Below, in pieces: positions 46,301 through 61,300 of a DNA stretch of 64,000 nt (position 1 is the first letter of the stretch; each line of letters opens with the position of its first letter). Below the pieces are notes generated by a model. The model worked only from the letters and a program-made list of their open reading frames with translations. It did not search any database and was not told the DNA's origin. This DNA is from Trichobilharzia szidati. Taxonomy: Eukaryota > Platyhelminthes > Trematoda > Strigeidida > Schistosomatidae. The stretch lies in assembly GCA_944472155.2 (NCBI GenBank), contig OX235271.1, positions 91,835,256-91,899,255 of the forward strand, in the 5' to 3' direction. A program made the position numbers and the translations under genes.

Positions 46301-49300
46301 GCTAACTTTAACTTAACAACGAAGATAAATAAGTGTTCAAATAAGGATAATGGTCGTCGACATACCAAATAAAATGAGTAGAAGCTACATAAAACAGAAT
46401 ATTCATGTTATCAATATTTGCCTAAATATATAAAGTTTTAGAACATGTGTCACACTGTAATCGATTTCGATTATCTTCCGCGCCTCATCTAGAATGTCTT
46501 TAGTTCCCAAAATCTATTAGATTAACAGTCAGAAAACTGTTAAGAATTGTGAAATTACGTATGACATATGGCTTATCTTTTCTCCCCATAACTTTGTTTT
46601 TGTTTTGCAACTTTTTGTAATAGTGTTATCTTATTGACCATTAATTGTAGATTTATCAATGATAATACATGTATATGTTCTAAATTGTTTTGCACTAGTC
46701 CATTTGTTGCCGCCGAGGCATTAAAAGCCCCCCTTTAACAATCCGCTCATCGTCCTCTTCGCATTCGGGTGGTTTTTGTGGTGAGTGCTCAAGGTTGTCG
46801 TTGAGGTATAAGCAAATTGTAGAAGGAAATTACTCAGCTTCATAATTAAGTCATATCTGAACCTATCAAAACCTAGTTAAACTTTAAGCACCACTAACTA
46901 CCAATCAGCAGATGACCTTGAATGGCCCAAATGAGTTTCATCCACGTGAGTTGAAGGTTCTATTCCGCTTGATTCGAGTCAAGTGCCTGCTCTAACGCAT
47001 CTGCGCTTTCAGTTTAGTGAGGATAAGGTTTTCCAGTATTGCTTGGATGCAGGTTTGCTTAGGAAGGGAAGGATTTGTTCATGTAGGGGTGTCATGAGTA
47101 TAAAAAACTTCAGGGGGTCGATTGATAGATATGTCCATCATTGTGTAATTTGTTTGAGATGGTTTAGTGTCAGGGAAGGTAAGCTGATGATTCTAATATT
47201 TCGTAGGAACATTTGTTTACCAGATCCCATCTATCCTTAACCCAGATATTTGTAATTACTGAGTTTTAAAACAGCCTGTGAGAGGTGCAGCTGCTGAAAC
47301 TGAAAATAGCCTCGTATCAACAGTTCAGTGGTACTAGCACTGCAGAGACATCGCCTCGGGAAAAATGGAAAGAATTACATCGTTATTAGGAGGAGAAGGT
47401 GTCGTCGTACACGTGAACAAAACTGTCTTACTGAGGAAAAAATACAACTGTGGTTGAGAACGAGCGAATAATGTTTAGGTTATTGGTTTATATGATGCCT
47501 CTCTACAGAAAGGTTTCGTCGAGAGAATAGCAGACAGAAAGTTAACTACCTTAGTACCTATTATCACTAGACTGGTGAAATAGGAATCTATAATACACAC
47601 GGATGAGTGGAAAGGTTATAACCCCCTGTCTTCCCTTGGATACATTCATCAAAGATTGAACCATTCTAATGATTTTGTGTATCCTATTACAGGGACACAC
47701 ACCAATTCTATAGAAGGGAAGGTTAAAAACAGGATTAGGGCTATAATTGAATCTTAAAAGGATATCATTTATAGTCATTTGGATGAATATATGTACAGAA
47801 TGTGGTGTAATCTTTCAGTTGATACTCCTATGTTAAACTGGGAGATGTTTTTATCACATGTCAGAGGAAGATACCCTATGTAATAGTTTTATGCAGTTTT
47901 CCATAACCAAAAAGGCCTCTTTCATGTGACTGGTTTGCTGGAGGTCATTCGCCGATTGGTAGTTAGTGGTGCCTAAAGTTTAACTATCAAGTCGACTTTA
48001 GTAAGTGTAACAGAAACTATACTGACTTTTGCCATATTAAATTCAGCTATACTGTAGTCTGTTCTTAATTCATTGCAAAAACTCGTAATATTTTTGGAGT
48101 AACTTAATTTCCCTACTTGGAAGTCTATTCTCGTTAACTAATTTATGTTCTGTGAATGAAACTGTTTTTTAAAGTAGCATTGAAAGGGAACCCAGTCAAT
48201 ATTAAACCATCTGCTCAGATAACTGATGTGTCGAGATGCATCAATCGTCTTTGTTTATTGAAAACGATGGAAGGTTATAGGCATCAAGAAATAACAGTGG
48301 GTAATATCTGCTTATGTAACCTACTGAATGCTAATAAAGTAAAGAGTGCTAGATCCAGATCCGAATAAGGACATTATCACCTGATGCGCTAGGATTAAAA
48401 TCACCTGACTATTTTCAAGTGGGACGGATCACAAATCTTGAACTCCACTGGTATCCACAATAAAAATTTTGTATACTCACTTAGTTCATTTTTCTACGTA
48501 TTTTACCTCTCTTATCTTTTACTTTGGTTGTTGTTATTTTCAGGCTAAATTACAGTTGAATCTAAATCGTGCTACTGATGAGTCGGTACATCCTGTTTGT
48601 AGATTGGAGTGCTTTAGAGCTTCAAAGCGTTTAGATAAAATAAAATATACACTGTTAAATGAACAACTGCAGAGTGGAATGCAGGGCTCTCTGGTATCTG
48701 GACGATCATCATTTGTTTATCAGGTTAGCTAATGAAAATTGATGTTTTGATGTTTCCATTTCTTGCTATTCTATTACTCCAAGAGACAACAGTGCATCAT
48801 GCATGCTCTATGATAGATCCACAAAATTCTTAAAATTTAATTTCCGTGTACCTTTTTAATATTTAGTCTTTTTGTTCACTATGTTTGTTGAACAGACAAG
48901 TGAAAGATTATTTCTTTTTTCTATTGACAGTTGATATTTTTCATGGCTAAGTATCTTTCATCTAATAGTGATTAAAAAAGAAGGCAAATAAATAAACGAT
49001 ACTGTTTTCTTTCAAGTTTCATCTCGGATTGATGTCATGGAGTACTGGAGACCTGTTTCGTCCTAGTTTGTTACTCTTCTTCAGTATGCTTCAGTAAAGC
49101 TCAAGTATACACAGCAATCCAATTTGTCTTGTTTTACCTCTGAGATGTGGCACATAAAAGTAAATATAAATAGTCCTTAGGTTTGTGCTCACAAACGTTG
49201 TCGCAGCACTGCTCATCTGTGGTGAATGTCGGGGCCAGAAAAGTACTGCAAAAAGAAGACAAATCACTTGTTATGTAATCATGAATCAATACGCCTGAAA

Positions 49301-52300
49301 TAGTGCGATATAAAATATCGCACCGACATTACCTATTGGTTTGACCATAACTTTTCAACATCAATGTTTTATTATGCTTCAAATTGTTACAGAAACTTAC
49401 TACTCTAAATCGATGATATCTCAAACTACTGATGCATATTGCGTGACTGAAATCATTAGAATCCGGAGATTCTGTGATATTAAGTTCATGATGACATGAC
49501 TCAAAATTGATTAAAATGACGTAGGTGTACTTTTCGTTATCAAAATGTCTGAGGTCATTGACTCATTTCCATTTAATTATTGTCCCCGAAACATGCGTTT
49601 TTGGCTGTAACTTTATTTACATTATGAGTATTTTTAGGGTTGTCAATCCATCTCAATGTAGATTTCGTCACGAAACAACATCATTTAGAGACCACTGAAA
49701 AATTGGGAGTGCTGGACAGTTGTTTCGTCCTAGTTCGGGACTCCTCAATGTCCCTAACTCATGACCCCCACTAGGGGTCGAACCCTAATACCTTCAGCTA
49801 GCGAGTCAAAGCTCGGTGACTATTCAGCCGATTGGGCTGGAATTCAGTGACCCGTGAGTTCTAACTTTGTCAATTCGTGATATAATGTCATTCTCAACCA
49901 ATGCCTTCGGCAGGCATGTAAACTAGAACGAAACATCTGTCCAGTGCTCACCGTTTTTTAATGATCTCTAACTGATGTTTCATGAAGAAATCTGCGTTAT
50001 AATGTTATCATTTTCCGTTTTTTCTTGTTCTTTTGTTCTTGTGAAATGTGGCACTTTAAGTTTAAACATCCATGAACAGTTTTATTTTGGTGTATTCGTA
50101 TGATGATGACCTGACCAAAGCAAATTTTCTTACTACGTCATCATGTTCTTAGTATCCAAATTATTCAGATTGTTTCAAAACGGTGCTGAAAGTGCAGCGG
50201 TAAACAAAATAACAAGAAAACTGCTTTGAGTACCGTTGGATTATCCAACAGTCGTATCACATTCAAGAGTAAGTAGTATGTATTATGTCATGAGAAAAAA
50301 GTGAAATTTTTGTAGTTAACTTATGTACTGGAAATCAGCTTGATTCGTTCTCAGAGTGAATCATTACCGACTTATATTAAGGGAACAAATTAATATGACA
50401 CACACTGATCAATCCTGTAACCAATTATTTCAGTTGTCTGTCCTAAGGATACCTGAAGAGTAATTAATTATGTATTGCAGAGTATAACAGTTTGTGTGTA
50501 GATCAGTCATTATCCATTATCACAAAGTGGGATCCTATGTAACAGCTGTAAGAATCTCCAAAATGAAATCTGCTATGTGATGATGGTATGCAGCAAGACG
50601 TATTCATATATTTGTTATTTCATGACTTTTATTTATTCTCAGAACTCATTGATTATTACTCATATTGATTGTGCTTATCCGTAGTATTTATGTGATTCTA
50701 TTGTTTCGTATCAGACATAAACGGTCCATAGATTTCTAGCACACTATCTTATTGTTGTCCGATATATATTAGATGACTTTAGCCTACACATTCACATACT
50801 CAATTTATGTACAACTCAGTGAACTAAGTGCAGAAGTCATTAAAAATGTTGGTATCAGTGAAACATACTCAAAATAAGAAGCCTGACGAAGTTGGTTACC
50901 AAATGATATGAAGTAGTGATATTGTTGATTGCAGTCCCATGAATGAAGTTTACAATGTGATCACCAAGCCGAGTGACTGATTTGTTATTAGACAATAGTA
51001 GGAAGTGTCCCACATAGATTTCCTTACTTCTTGGTAACCATCGGCATCACATCTCTGTAGTGTTGAGAAGATCAGTATTTCTTTTGAGGTTCGAACATTA
51101 AAATCACAAGAATATTCACATACTTATTCGCTTTTAATAGACTTGAATTACACAGACATCACAGCTGTGTTAGATTAAAAGATTAAATATGCAGGACATG
51201 ATGAGTGCTAACAAAATTATGCTCCAACATACCTCTCTGATGACTTTTCTGTTAAGGGCGCACACTGAAACACACTGAGGCGGTAAACATCTCTGGATTC
51301 TTTTAGATCTTTCATTCATAGAAGGTAAAAAAGAAGTTGGTGGAAGATTAAAATCAGTATGAAATTTTATACTAGGTAATGCCAACTAACGCATATATAT
51401 ACATATATAATGAGATGTTATATAAATCAACATAAAACCTTAAAGAGATGTGTTTAGTTCAGGTTACCACTGTTAGAAATAGTATATAAATAAGTAAGAA
51501 GGGAACTTAAATAAGACTTTATTACAGCAGACAGTAGTAACTGCGTGTGGTGAGGGGCTGAGTAAACAATGAAAAGAAGATCAGACAGTGCGTTGGAAGA
51601 TTAAAAATGTGGATGCATCTTTACTACCTGAAGGTTTCGTATTTCAGTGGAACAGGGGTAGAACTCTGGTCACCAGCCATGCACGTGTTCCAGCTTCGAC
51701 TACCGACTGACTTACTCCTGAACCTCGCCTAGCTTCCTAGCTGGCAGTAAGCCTGGAAAAAAGCGATGATTGAGCGTGAGGCTAGAAACTCCAGCCGTAT
51801 AAACAAAATCATGACTACTGAAACTTCAAATGCATCCATTTGGAATGCAAAGGTTGGCACTGAGTTCTTTTGATCATTAACGTTTTGTCATAGTCATGCG
51901 AAGTACACCGTTTTTGCAGGGCCTGGCTTCAATATCATGTTTTCGTTTATTCCCTTTAAGTTTATTTTTTACATATGGGTATTGAAGGTAAGATTGTTTA
52001 TCAAGGAAGGGATTCGATTGATATACTCTACATGACACATTCACAGTTTCATCCATTAACTTCTTTTCTTCTTTTCCTAATGCTTTGCGTATAATATTGA
52101 TATTGTTCATCTCGTGGTTCTACCTCACACGACCAGTGCTTTGAAAACATCTTTAAGCACAAAATTTTGGTTGTTTTGTGTCTACATATATGAACATGAG
52201 CCTTTTTTTACATTCTACGTTCCCATTGGAACATAGGGCTTCAAGCTATGGGGTTGAAGTTTCGGTAGCAGTTGTGTTTATTTTTACAGGATGAGGTTAT

Positions 52301-55300
52301 CCTCATGTCAAATTTTCTCTCTCTGCCAGTCTGATCATCAGCCTAGCGAGGTAAGGGAGTGCGTCGGCCGAGGATCGAACTACGGGCCACATGCGTGGTT
52401 GGCGAGCATTCTACCGCTGTGCCATCGACGCACTATGAACATGAGTCTAGGAGTGATCAATTCAAATTATAAAATAAGCAAGTGTGAAAATGTAAGTATT
52501 GTTTCCATTCCTACGTCACACCTTACTGTGAAAATATTAAAGCGTATTGTACACCAATAGCTAAGTCAGAGTAGAGAAATGCAAAAAAAACCTTCCTGAG
52601 ATACGAATATTTACACGAGTGTTAGCATTTGTTGTTATTATATTGTTGTTTACTTGTTCATTTTTGCTTATTCTCACTGAAAAGTTATCGTATTCATATT
52701 TATTTTAACTACCAGATTGAATTTTTAAACGAATGTATCCAAGGTCCTGCAGCTAATAATAAACGTTTGGCTAAACGACTTGCTGCTGAAGCATTATTGA
52801 GAAAATTGGGATTATCTAGTGAAAAAGTACCCGAGGTTAAAAGTGCTCTACGAACAGCAGAGGTTCCGTTTCCTGATAATGATGATGCGGAGAATATCTT
52901 GGGAAATTCATCTCACGGTAAGCTGGTAGTATTCTCACAATGTTTTTGTAGTCACTTTTTATTGTAGATTTTGTCACTTACCAATGTCACTTAGGGGGAA
53001 ATTGAAACCAAGAAGCACTGGACAGCTATTTTGTCTGTGTGTGAGTGGGACTCTTTATCAGTGCGTGCCTACGGCCCCACCAGGGGTTGGGTCCAAGACC
53101 TTCAATTTACAATGCCAGCCCGTTGACCTTTCTAACTTTTGCCAGTGATTTTCTAACTGATGTCGGTTCACGGTGAACTTTACATTGAAATTAATGTAAA
53201 TCCCTACAATACTCAAATGTCTGAATAAGAATTTAGGCGGTTATTGGGGTATCATAATGAGGTAAATGACCTGAGCACGATGATCCATTATTCCGAGTGA
53301 ACATGATGAAAATCAAGGTCGGTTTGGCAAAGTACTGAATGAAGCTATATATACTTCAATACTACCACATGTGATGGGTGCATAACATCAAGTCGACACG
53401 AGCAGAGCTGTTAAAGTTATTTATAGTATTTCACCTAGTCGTTCGCCTGCTGTATGAGTATGACTTTCACGTGTGGCAATTAATTATCTAATTTTATTCT
53501 TTTGCGTTCCGAGTGGAACTTAGGGCATCAAGCTTGAGCTCTGAAGTTTCAGTAACAGTAGTGTTTGTTTTCCTACGGCATGGGGTTGCTGGCCTCACAT
53601 CCAACGTTCCCTGCGTACGGAAATTACTTACTGACTAGTCTAGGTTTCGGAGTGCGTTAGCCGAAAATCGGACCCCGGACCACGTGCGTAGTTGGCGGGT
53701 ATTCTACTACTGAACCAACGACGTGAGGTTAGAAGTCTGATACTTTACTGACTGAGCTAACCGGGTCAAAGGCAATCGGAATTCTTCTGAACAAGCCAAA
53801 TGTATGTTCTGTTATCGGTAATTATATTCACCCATGCTATGCGTCAACAATTTGCATTAAGTGTTGATATTCAGTTTCTGTGAATGTCAGGGTTTTCTTG
53901 TCGTAGTCTTTGTGAAGCGATAATCCCAAACCGAAAATATTTGAGTGAACAACTGTCTTCAGTGTCTACCTCTCTGAGTTGTGCAGTGATAAATTCATTA
54001 ATGTCGTCACATAGTAGGCGATAAAAGTCAAAAATGAAATTATAGTACAGTTCTTCCCACGACGAAATTGTCAGCTGTTTTTACTATAATTTCTAACTTC
54101 AAAGCTCTCATCCCAAATAGGATTTTCAGAAGTACAGTATGTCTGTTTCAGTAAATCGGTCACATGAGGTTTCGCTATCTATATGTGTGTAGGTCGGTGG
54201 TGCGGAGGTAGAGTGCTCGCCAGCCACCTAGGTGGTTCAGGGTTCGAACCCCGGCCGGTACACTCCCAAATCTCGCTTAGTTGCTGATAAGCCTGGCAAA
54301 GAAGGAAAGTTGGTCGTGAGACTACCGATCTCACCCCGTAAAAATAAAACCACTGCTATTGAAACTTCAAAGCTTTAGTTTGAATCCCTATGTTCCACTG
54401 GGAACTCAAAGGAATACAAAAAAGTTATGTATATGTGGCGACCATTAAGCAAATAATAAAGTCAATTTTTTTTCTCAACTTAATTAGGTAATCCTGTCCC
54501 CACGGAAAACAACGACAACGGAGGTAGATCAGAGAGCCTACCGAATCAGATGGTTCACAGCAAGGTAACGTATATTAATTCTTGTATACCATTTCCATTA
54601 AACCGTTGTTTATGGAGCTTGTCTAATATATGCAGTTACTACGTTTGGCACTATTTTTACTTATGTTTACAGTGGGCTTAGTAAGTAATGGTGATAACTG
54701 AAGCATGTGCGTCAATGCATTATACTGATCTGATATTCTTAAAGAAACACCAAAAATCTTTTATCACATTTCGTATATCTGCTTCCAATTTTTTGTTACA
54801 GGCTAGATAAGTTTATGCAGGATTAATCTTAATTGTTTTCACTGGCATGATAAACCTGATGATGAGAAAGCCTGTAGTCTTCTCCTGAAAATGCTTTCAT
54901 ATGACCAACGGTTTATAGTCTCTACCAGCTAGGTACTATCACACGCTTATGGCTGTTTCAGCCAAATTGAAAAGAAGAATTGAAATATATTGATCGTTGA
55001 GGATGGCAAATCCACTTAGGAGTAACAGAGTATAAGTGATCTTCAGGGTTTGAAAGGAAGAAATAAGGTATAGCCTGTTTCTGATAATGTGACAACCATA
55101 GAAAACAGAGCTTCTGATATTACTATGTTCACTGGCTGATTAACATCGTCTTCAGTGAGCCGTCTCCTAAGACTGTTATATGTACTTTTCTTTTTGTTAA
55201 AAGTAAAACGACTGTCCAGTACTTCCTGGTTTTATGTTTGAAGTTCTATATCTGAAGTCGGTTTGTAATCAATTTTGGAATAATATATTTTAGGTAGACT

Positions 55301-58300
55301 CAAAGTACTATGTTGACATGATCAAAATTGGTTTTGTAAAACATTGAAAATTCATCTAGTTTACTTGATTACAATAAGTAAACGTTGGTATTATCGTTGT
55401 AGTCTTCATTACTATTCCAAATTTTTTTTTACAATGAAAACAGCTTTCAAAATCTACAAATTCTCCCTTTAATTTGTGGGAATCTACATGCAATGCTCTG
55501 CATTTATTATTATTATTTATTTATTTTTCTAGGATTATCATGTGAATTTTAGTTGTACCAGTGATACTTTTGTCTTCAGTGAAGAAGAAGGGAAATGCAG
55601 TTCATTGGGCAGACGAAATTCTCATCCCGTGCAAAAGTAAGGACAGCTTCTTCAATTTAATTTCTACAACGATATAAGTTGCCTTTAACAGTAATTTTAT
55701 TGATTATCAATGCCCGTTAAAATTTTCCTAAAGAATGGTTACTAAACAAAGAATATTCTTTTCGATAACTTCATCATCAGGTTCTACAGTTATATATATA
55801 TATCATAATAGAGAATAAATTAGTGTTAATAACAACATTAATTTTGAGTTAGTTGTGTTCTCTGAGCTGATTGATTTAATTGCGAAGCCTTCGTCGTCCT
55901 TCTAGACAACTTCAGCCCAGGTTTTAATATAAAATGAACTAATTCGAGCTCTCTATGAATGATATTATTGTTTCTCCTGGCAAACATCTTCGTGACCGGT
56001 AGTTGATTTACATCTCTGTCGGTTATTTTCACTGACTTGGATTACAAACTTTCTTGTCACATGATTTACTTTTTATTAGCTGGTAAATTTAGTCTACATT
56101 AATATGAGTACCAGGCTTCTAGAAATTCTCTGGCACTTTTGGTGTTTCCTCTATTTAAAATCTGTACATTATCTCTATTAACAACATTAATGTTAAAATA
56201 ACATAGAATCAGTAATATCAATAGATTACAGTTCAATAGTATCAACATAACAATACACTGAATATCAGGAAAATTAGGAAAGATAGTAATACAAATTTAT
56301 GAATTTATAGTCTCCACTGAAGGCTGGCCAGGGCAGTAGTAGTGGCTAGACTTGCTTCTTTTATTAAATTACTTTATCTTTTTTGATGACAATTAATGAA
56401 TGCAAATATTGAATTCATATGCTAATTGCATTTTGATATCTACAAGTTTAGAGTAGTCCTACGACATTGAATATGGATAGATTGAACACCAAATTATTCT
56501 CAGCTGTGGACTGGTACCTTTTTTAGGTTATTTGGTTGATGGTGATTAAGAGTACTATCCACGATACGCCTTTCGTCCTACTCGAAACTCGTCACCTAGG
56601 TGACTGATGGTGTTCCCACTGAGACTGGAACCCAGAACTCATAGTTTCAAAGCATTATTCACTAGGCTACTTGGCTTTTAAACCTACATATGCTGGGTTC
56701 GAGTCTCAGTGGGAACACCATCACTCACTGGGGAATCGCAGGTACATCCGGCTGACGAGTTTCAAATAGATCTCAATTGCTATTCGAATATTTTGAAAGA
56801 GTTTTATTAGAATCCCACTGCGCAGCATCTATACAACGGTGTCCGGTAAATTCAATGGTAATTTGACAAGGTGTAATTCTTACAGCAAAAAACTAGTAGC
56901 TGGGGTCAGTGAACAGCATAGTGTACGCTTTCCGTCTGATATTTGAAAGCGCTAAAATACTTTCGTAGATCATTTCAAGACACCTATAAGAACGGCTAAA
57001 GTTCTTTTGTATGTTGAACTAACAATATCATATGACTGTTAGCAGGTATATTTAACAAATGCCCTCTGAAATATTAAAGTCACAGACTTGTCTAATGCTT
57101 CAAGATGAAGTTGTGATTTGTCTGACCAGAAAATTCGGATGTGAGTGAAGTCACGTACGGATGACCATGGTATATCACTGAATTGTAACAGTTGCAAAAT
57201 GTAGTTGAATATAAATTGGCTACTTGAGAAACCTGAATTAAGGCAAAATACTGAAGAGTACTAAAAATGGAAGAAAACATCTGTTTAATATTGTTACTTT
57301 TCAGTAGCTGTCTAGAAAATTAGTGCTACCTGCCAGATAAAGTCGCATGTTGGCAGCGAATTGCATCACTACAGCGTCAAAAAAGAGAAGCAGACTATGG
57401 ATTATTGTAATTTTCTGCTTACCTCCCAGTGTACCTCATTTGTGAAATACTGAGCACTTAAAATAAGACATATATGTGATAATTTACTGCTTCGGTGGAA
57501 GTAAACCTTCTAAGGTTTTTGCAGATTTCTCATGTCCCGTCACTTTAGAGCCATATATATCGATTGAAGGCTAATGAATACTACTGATTGACAGAAAGTC
57601 TTAGGTCTTGAGCCAATGAGTCACATTATCATAAAAATAAGCTAAGGACTAACTGATAAAATACATCTGATGATGAATTTTAAATTCAAATAAAGTCGTT
57701 CATTCATTAGCCTAAAAACCTTTCATATTTATAAACAATATTTGTTCAGTGTTGATTTTGTGCTTCCCGTTGATTGGCTGTATTGAAACGAAATGTTTGG
57801 TGTCTGTTAACATGTTGGCTCCCAGTACAGATGCTTCGATAATGTATTAGGATTAATCTGATGTTTTTTTTGTGGATGCTGAATAGTAGCCGAATCCAAG
57901 ATAGATGCTAGAAGACTTATTCCGATGAGCTCCGAATTCAATGAGGAGCGAAACCTGCACAAAAGAAAACTTACGAAAAGTCTCCGCAAGGACCGTGAAC
58001 AGTGGTGGTTGGCAAAGGCGAAAGAGATGGAAAAAGCATCGGCGATAGGCAACACTAGGCAACTCTTTAGACTCATCAGGGAAACGGGTGGGAGAAGGCA
58101 AATCATAAGTGAGACTATTTGTGAGAAAAATGGCTCCTTAATTAGCTCTCAGGATAGACGCCTCGAACGCTGGAAAGAACACTTCGAGGAACAGTTTAAC
58201 TTGCCTACAGCCACACTGAGCCTCCCCGCCATCCAGCACACACCCGAATGGGACATAGACACTGGCCCGCTGTCTGTAAGTGAGGTCACCAAAGCTATCT

Positions 58301-61300
58301 GTAATTTGAAACGAGGCAAAGCGGCAGGACCCGACGGAATTATTCCGGAGGTGTTTAAATATGGGGGTGACATGCTAGTATGTAGTTTAACTAAGGTACT
58401 AGGTAACGTCTGGGAATCAGAGACGGTTCCATCAGACTGGGGTAAGTCACTTATCATACCAGTATTCAAGAAGGGAGATAAGTCCTCATGTGATAATCAT
58501 AGAGGAATCAGCCTAACGAACATAGTCTCTAAAATCCTAGGGTCAGTAATCATGAACAGACTAAGCCGAACTCGGGAGGAACAAACGAGAGAAAATCAAG
58601 CGGACTTTAGGCCAGGTAGAGGGTGCATAGATCATATCTTCACTATCCGACAGATCCTAGAACATAGACACACTTTTAGGCGTCCAACAATTGCCATATT
58701 TCTTGACTTGAAGGCGGCCTTCGACTCCGTGGATCGAGAGGTTCTATGGCAATGTTTGACTATGAAGGGAGTGCCAAGAAAGTACATCGCACTAATCAAG
58801 GCACTCTACTCAAACTCACGTAGCCATGTAAGGGCTTATGGGGAATTGTCATCTGAATTGATAACAACCAGTGGTGTCCGTCAGGGATGTCCACTTTCCC
58901 CTTTTCTGTTTAACTTCATCATAGATATGCTAATGGAAGTATCCTTAACCGAACGTAACGACTTAGGAATCGACTTGTTACCAGGGAATAGTCCTATAGA
59001 CTTAGAATACGCAGACGACATAGTCCTGTTAGGGGAGGACGCTGACAAAATGCAGAGTCTTCTGAACACCTTGAGCAGCAATCTTCGTATGTTTGGCATG
59101 CGATTCGCCCATGTAAAATGTAAGATGCTGCTACAGGACTGGACTACGTCGACTCCTAGCTTAGTGATAGGGAGTGAATTGATAGAACATGTTGACCACT
59201 TCACCTATCTTGGAAGTTGTATCAGCACCAACGGATTGATTGATGACGAAATCACAGCACGGATCCAAAAAGCTAGGGCTGCTTTCGCTAACTTACACCG
59301 TCTCTGGCGTAGGCGTGACATCCGGCTGTCAACCAAGGGACGTGTATACTGCTCAGCAGTTCGCTCCGTCCTTCTCTATGGTGGTGAGACGTCGCCATTG
59401 AGAGCGGAAGACATGAAGAGATTGTCTGTTTTTGACCACCGATGTTTACGATCTCTTTCTCGCGTTAGGTGGTATAATAAGGTAAGTAATGTTGACGTTA
59501 GGCGCAGAGTGTTGGGCAAAGAGGGAAAATCAATCGAAGAGGCTATAAAGTTACATAGATTGAGATGGCTAGGTTACGTGCTGCGCATACCTTACCATCG
59601 TCTCCCCCGACGGGCATTACTAGCTGATATAGGTTCAGGTTGGAAAAGAGTAAGTGGTGGCCAAACAAAAACATGGCATCAATCCATGAAATCCCTGACA
59701 GTTAAACTGAGTCAGGTAGGGAGATGCAGACTTCCGGGTTGAGGCCCTCGGGACTCTAAGAATCAATGGCTGGAGACAATAGGTGACATGGCTCAAAATC
59801 GTTGTCAATGACGCAGATGTATTCAGTCTCTTTAACCTTCATACTCCTTTCTACCATTACTCATTCTGTTTCACTCTTATACTTGTCAAAACTCTATTGA
59901 TTCTCTTCACTCATTTTCTTGTCTACCTTTGTGTGCTATTTGGAACGTGGCAACTCGAATTGCTGCACTTCGGTGCCAAGTTCTATGTTGAATCCAGACA
60001 GACAGACCAAGACACACATTTCGTCCCATTTGGGACTTGTCAACTGGATATACCCGCAATTTCCGGTGATTGATGGTGTTTTCTTTTTTGAAACTCAAAC
60101 CCCACACACATTCCAAATAATATTTAGATGTTGCTCTTCCCGGGTTCCCACTACTAGTCACCATCCACCAAATACCTTTAATGAACAAGTTTTCATGTAT
60201 TTTTCTATATGGTGAACTTTGATAAACACGAAATTAACATACACTTTTTTTTCAAAATTTCCTTTTATTAGGAAAGGTGTAAAATCAAAAGTACTATACA
60301 ATAAACAAAATACTCGTTGTTATTCAAGTATGAATCTTTCAATGAATGATATGCATAACTTCATACAAAACCATTATGTTTCGTCAACATCATCTCGTCT
60401 TTCACTGGTTAGTAGTAGCTAATTTATTACTCTTATTTATTACTTATATCACATTTATCAGTTGATTATATGTCGTCGATCGGTGTATATTTTTCCTCTT
60501 AACAACTTTTATTTCGTCTACTTTAATTAAAAATAAAAGTTTGGACCTCATTCTAATTTATCATGTTAATGGCTAACATATATCTGCTTCAACATAAGAC
60601 TTTTCACAGAAGTGAAGCAGTTAAAGTTGCCAGAATCCGTGCGGCACACAACGGTCTAGAGAAAAAAGAGTTTCAGAAAAATTATAATGAACAGAAATTT
60701 GAATAAAGCAAGAACAACAGTTTTTGCAGAATAAAATGGTGCCATCAGTGTTTATTTCGTTGGCTCCTCATCAGCTGCTTACAGGCCGAAGTCATTATTA
60801 AATATAACTACAGAAACAACTTTAACATACTTGCACAGAGTTCATTTTTAAACTAAAAATCAATCAATGAATATATAATATTAACCACTATTCCGAACAA
60901 TAATGGTCATGCACAATGGAAACTTTCGACATTACGCATTCAGATGAAAGAGAAATGAAAATATCCAGTTACCAGGACCAAGAAATACTGATTACTGTTT
61001 CTTTCTGAACGCACAAATCAGGTTTCAGGCGCTTGATGGAGATGGCTTCAGCAAAACCTTGAGAAGAATCGAGCCCTTTTGCCTATTGATAATTTTGAAC
61101 GATCTTGCGACGTTCACCCCATGACCCGTGGTGCCAAGGAGATGGCTGGCGATGGCACTGTTTAAAGCATTTTTCCTTTTAGACATAAGCTTTTTGGTAC
61201 ATGTTCAGAAAATCGTAGATATGCCCTTCTTTCTGTCCTTCCAATGTAACTGCTCCCGCAGATACATGTTAATGTGTCATAGAATAATAACATGGATATA

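Larger units (their letters stand above)
48724..52715. other. Intron 6 of the Staufen-like gene
   Basis: This 4.0 kb intron contains hammerhead SINE fragments (49024-49090, 49680-49980) and two family D SINEs in opposite orientation (51648-51851 plus, 52217-52432 minus). The 50.0-51.6 kb stretch shows nothing recognisable. Confidence 0.55.

Noticed and set aside
48156..48368. Small gene or exon before exon 6
   Set aside because: Exons 5 and 6 join in phase without it; no motif and no convincing splice borders.
54194..54270. tRNA gene (box A and box B visible, GGGTTCGAACCCCGG)
   Set aside because: No complete cloverleaf and acceptor pairing; the unit continues into a repeat body shared with three other copies, so it is a SINE head.
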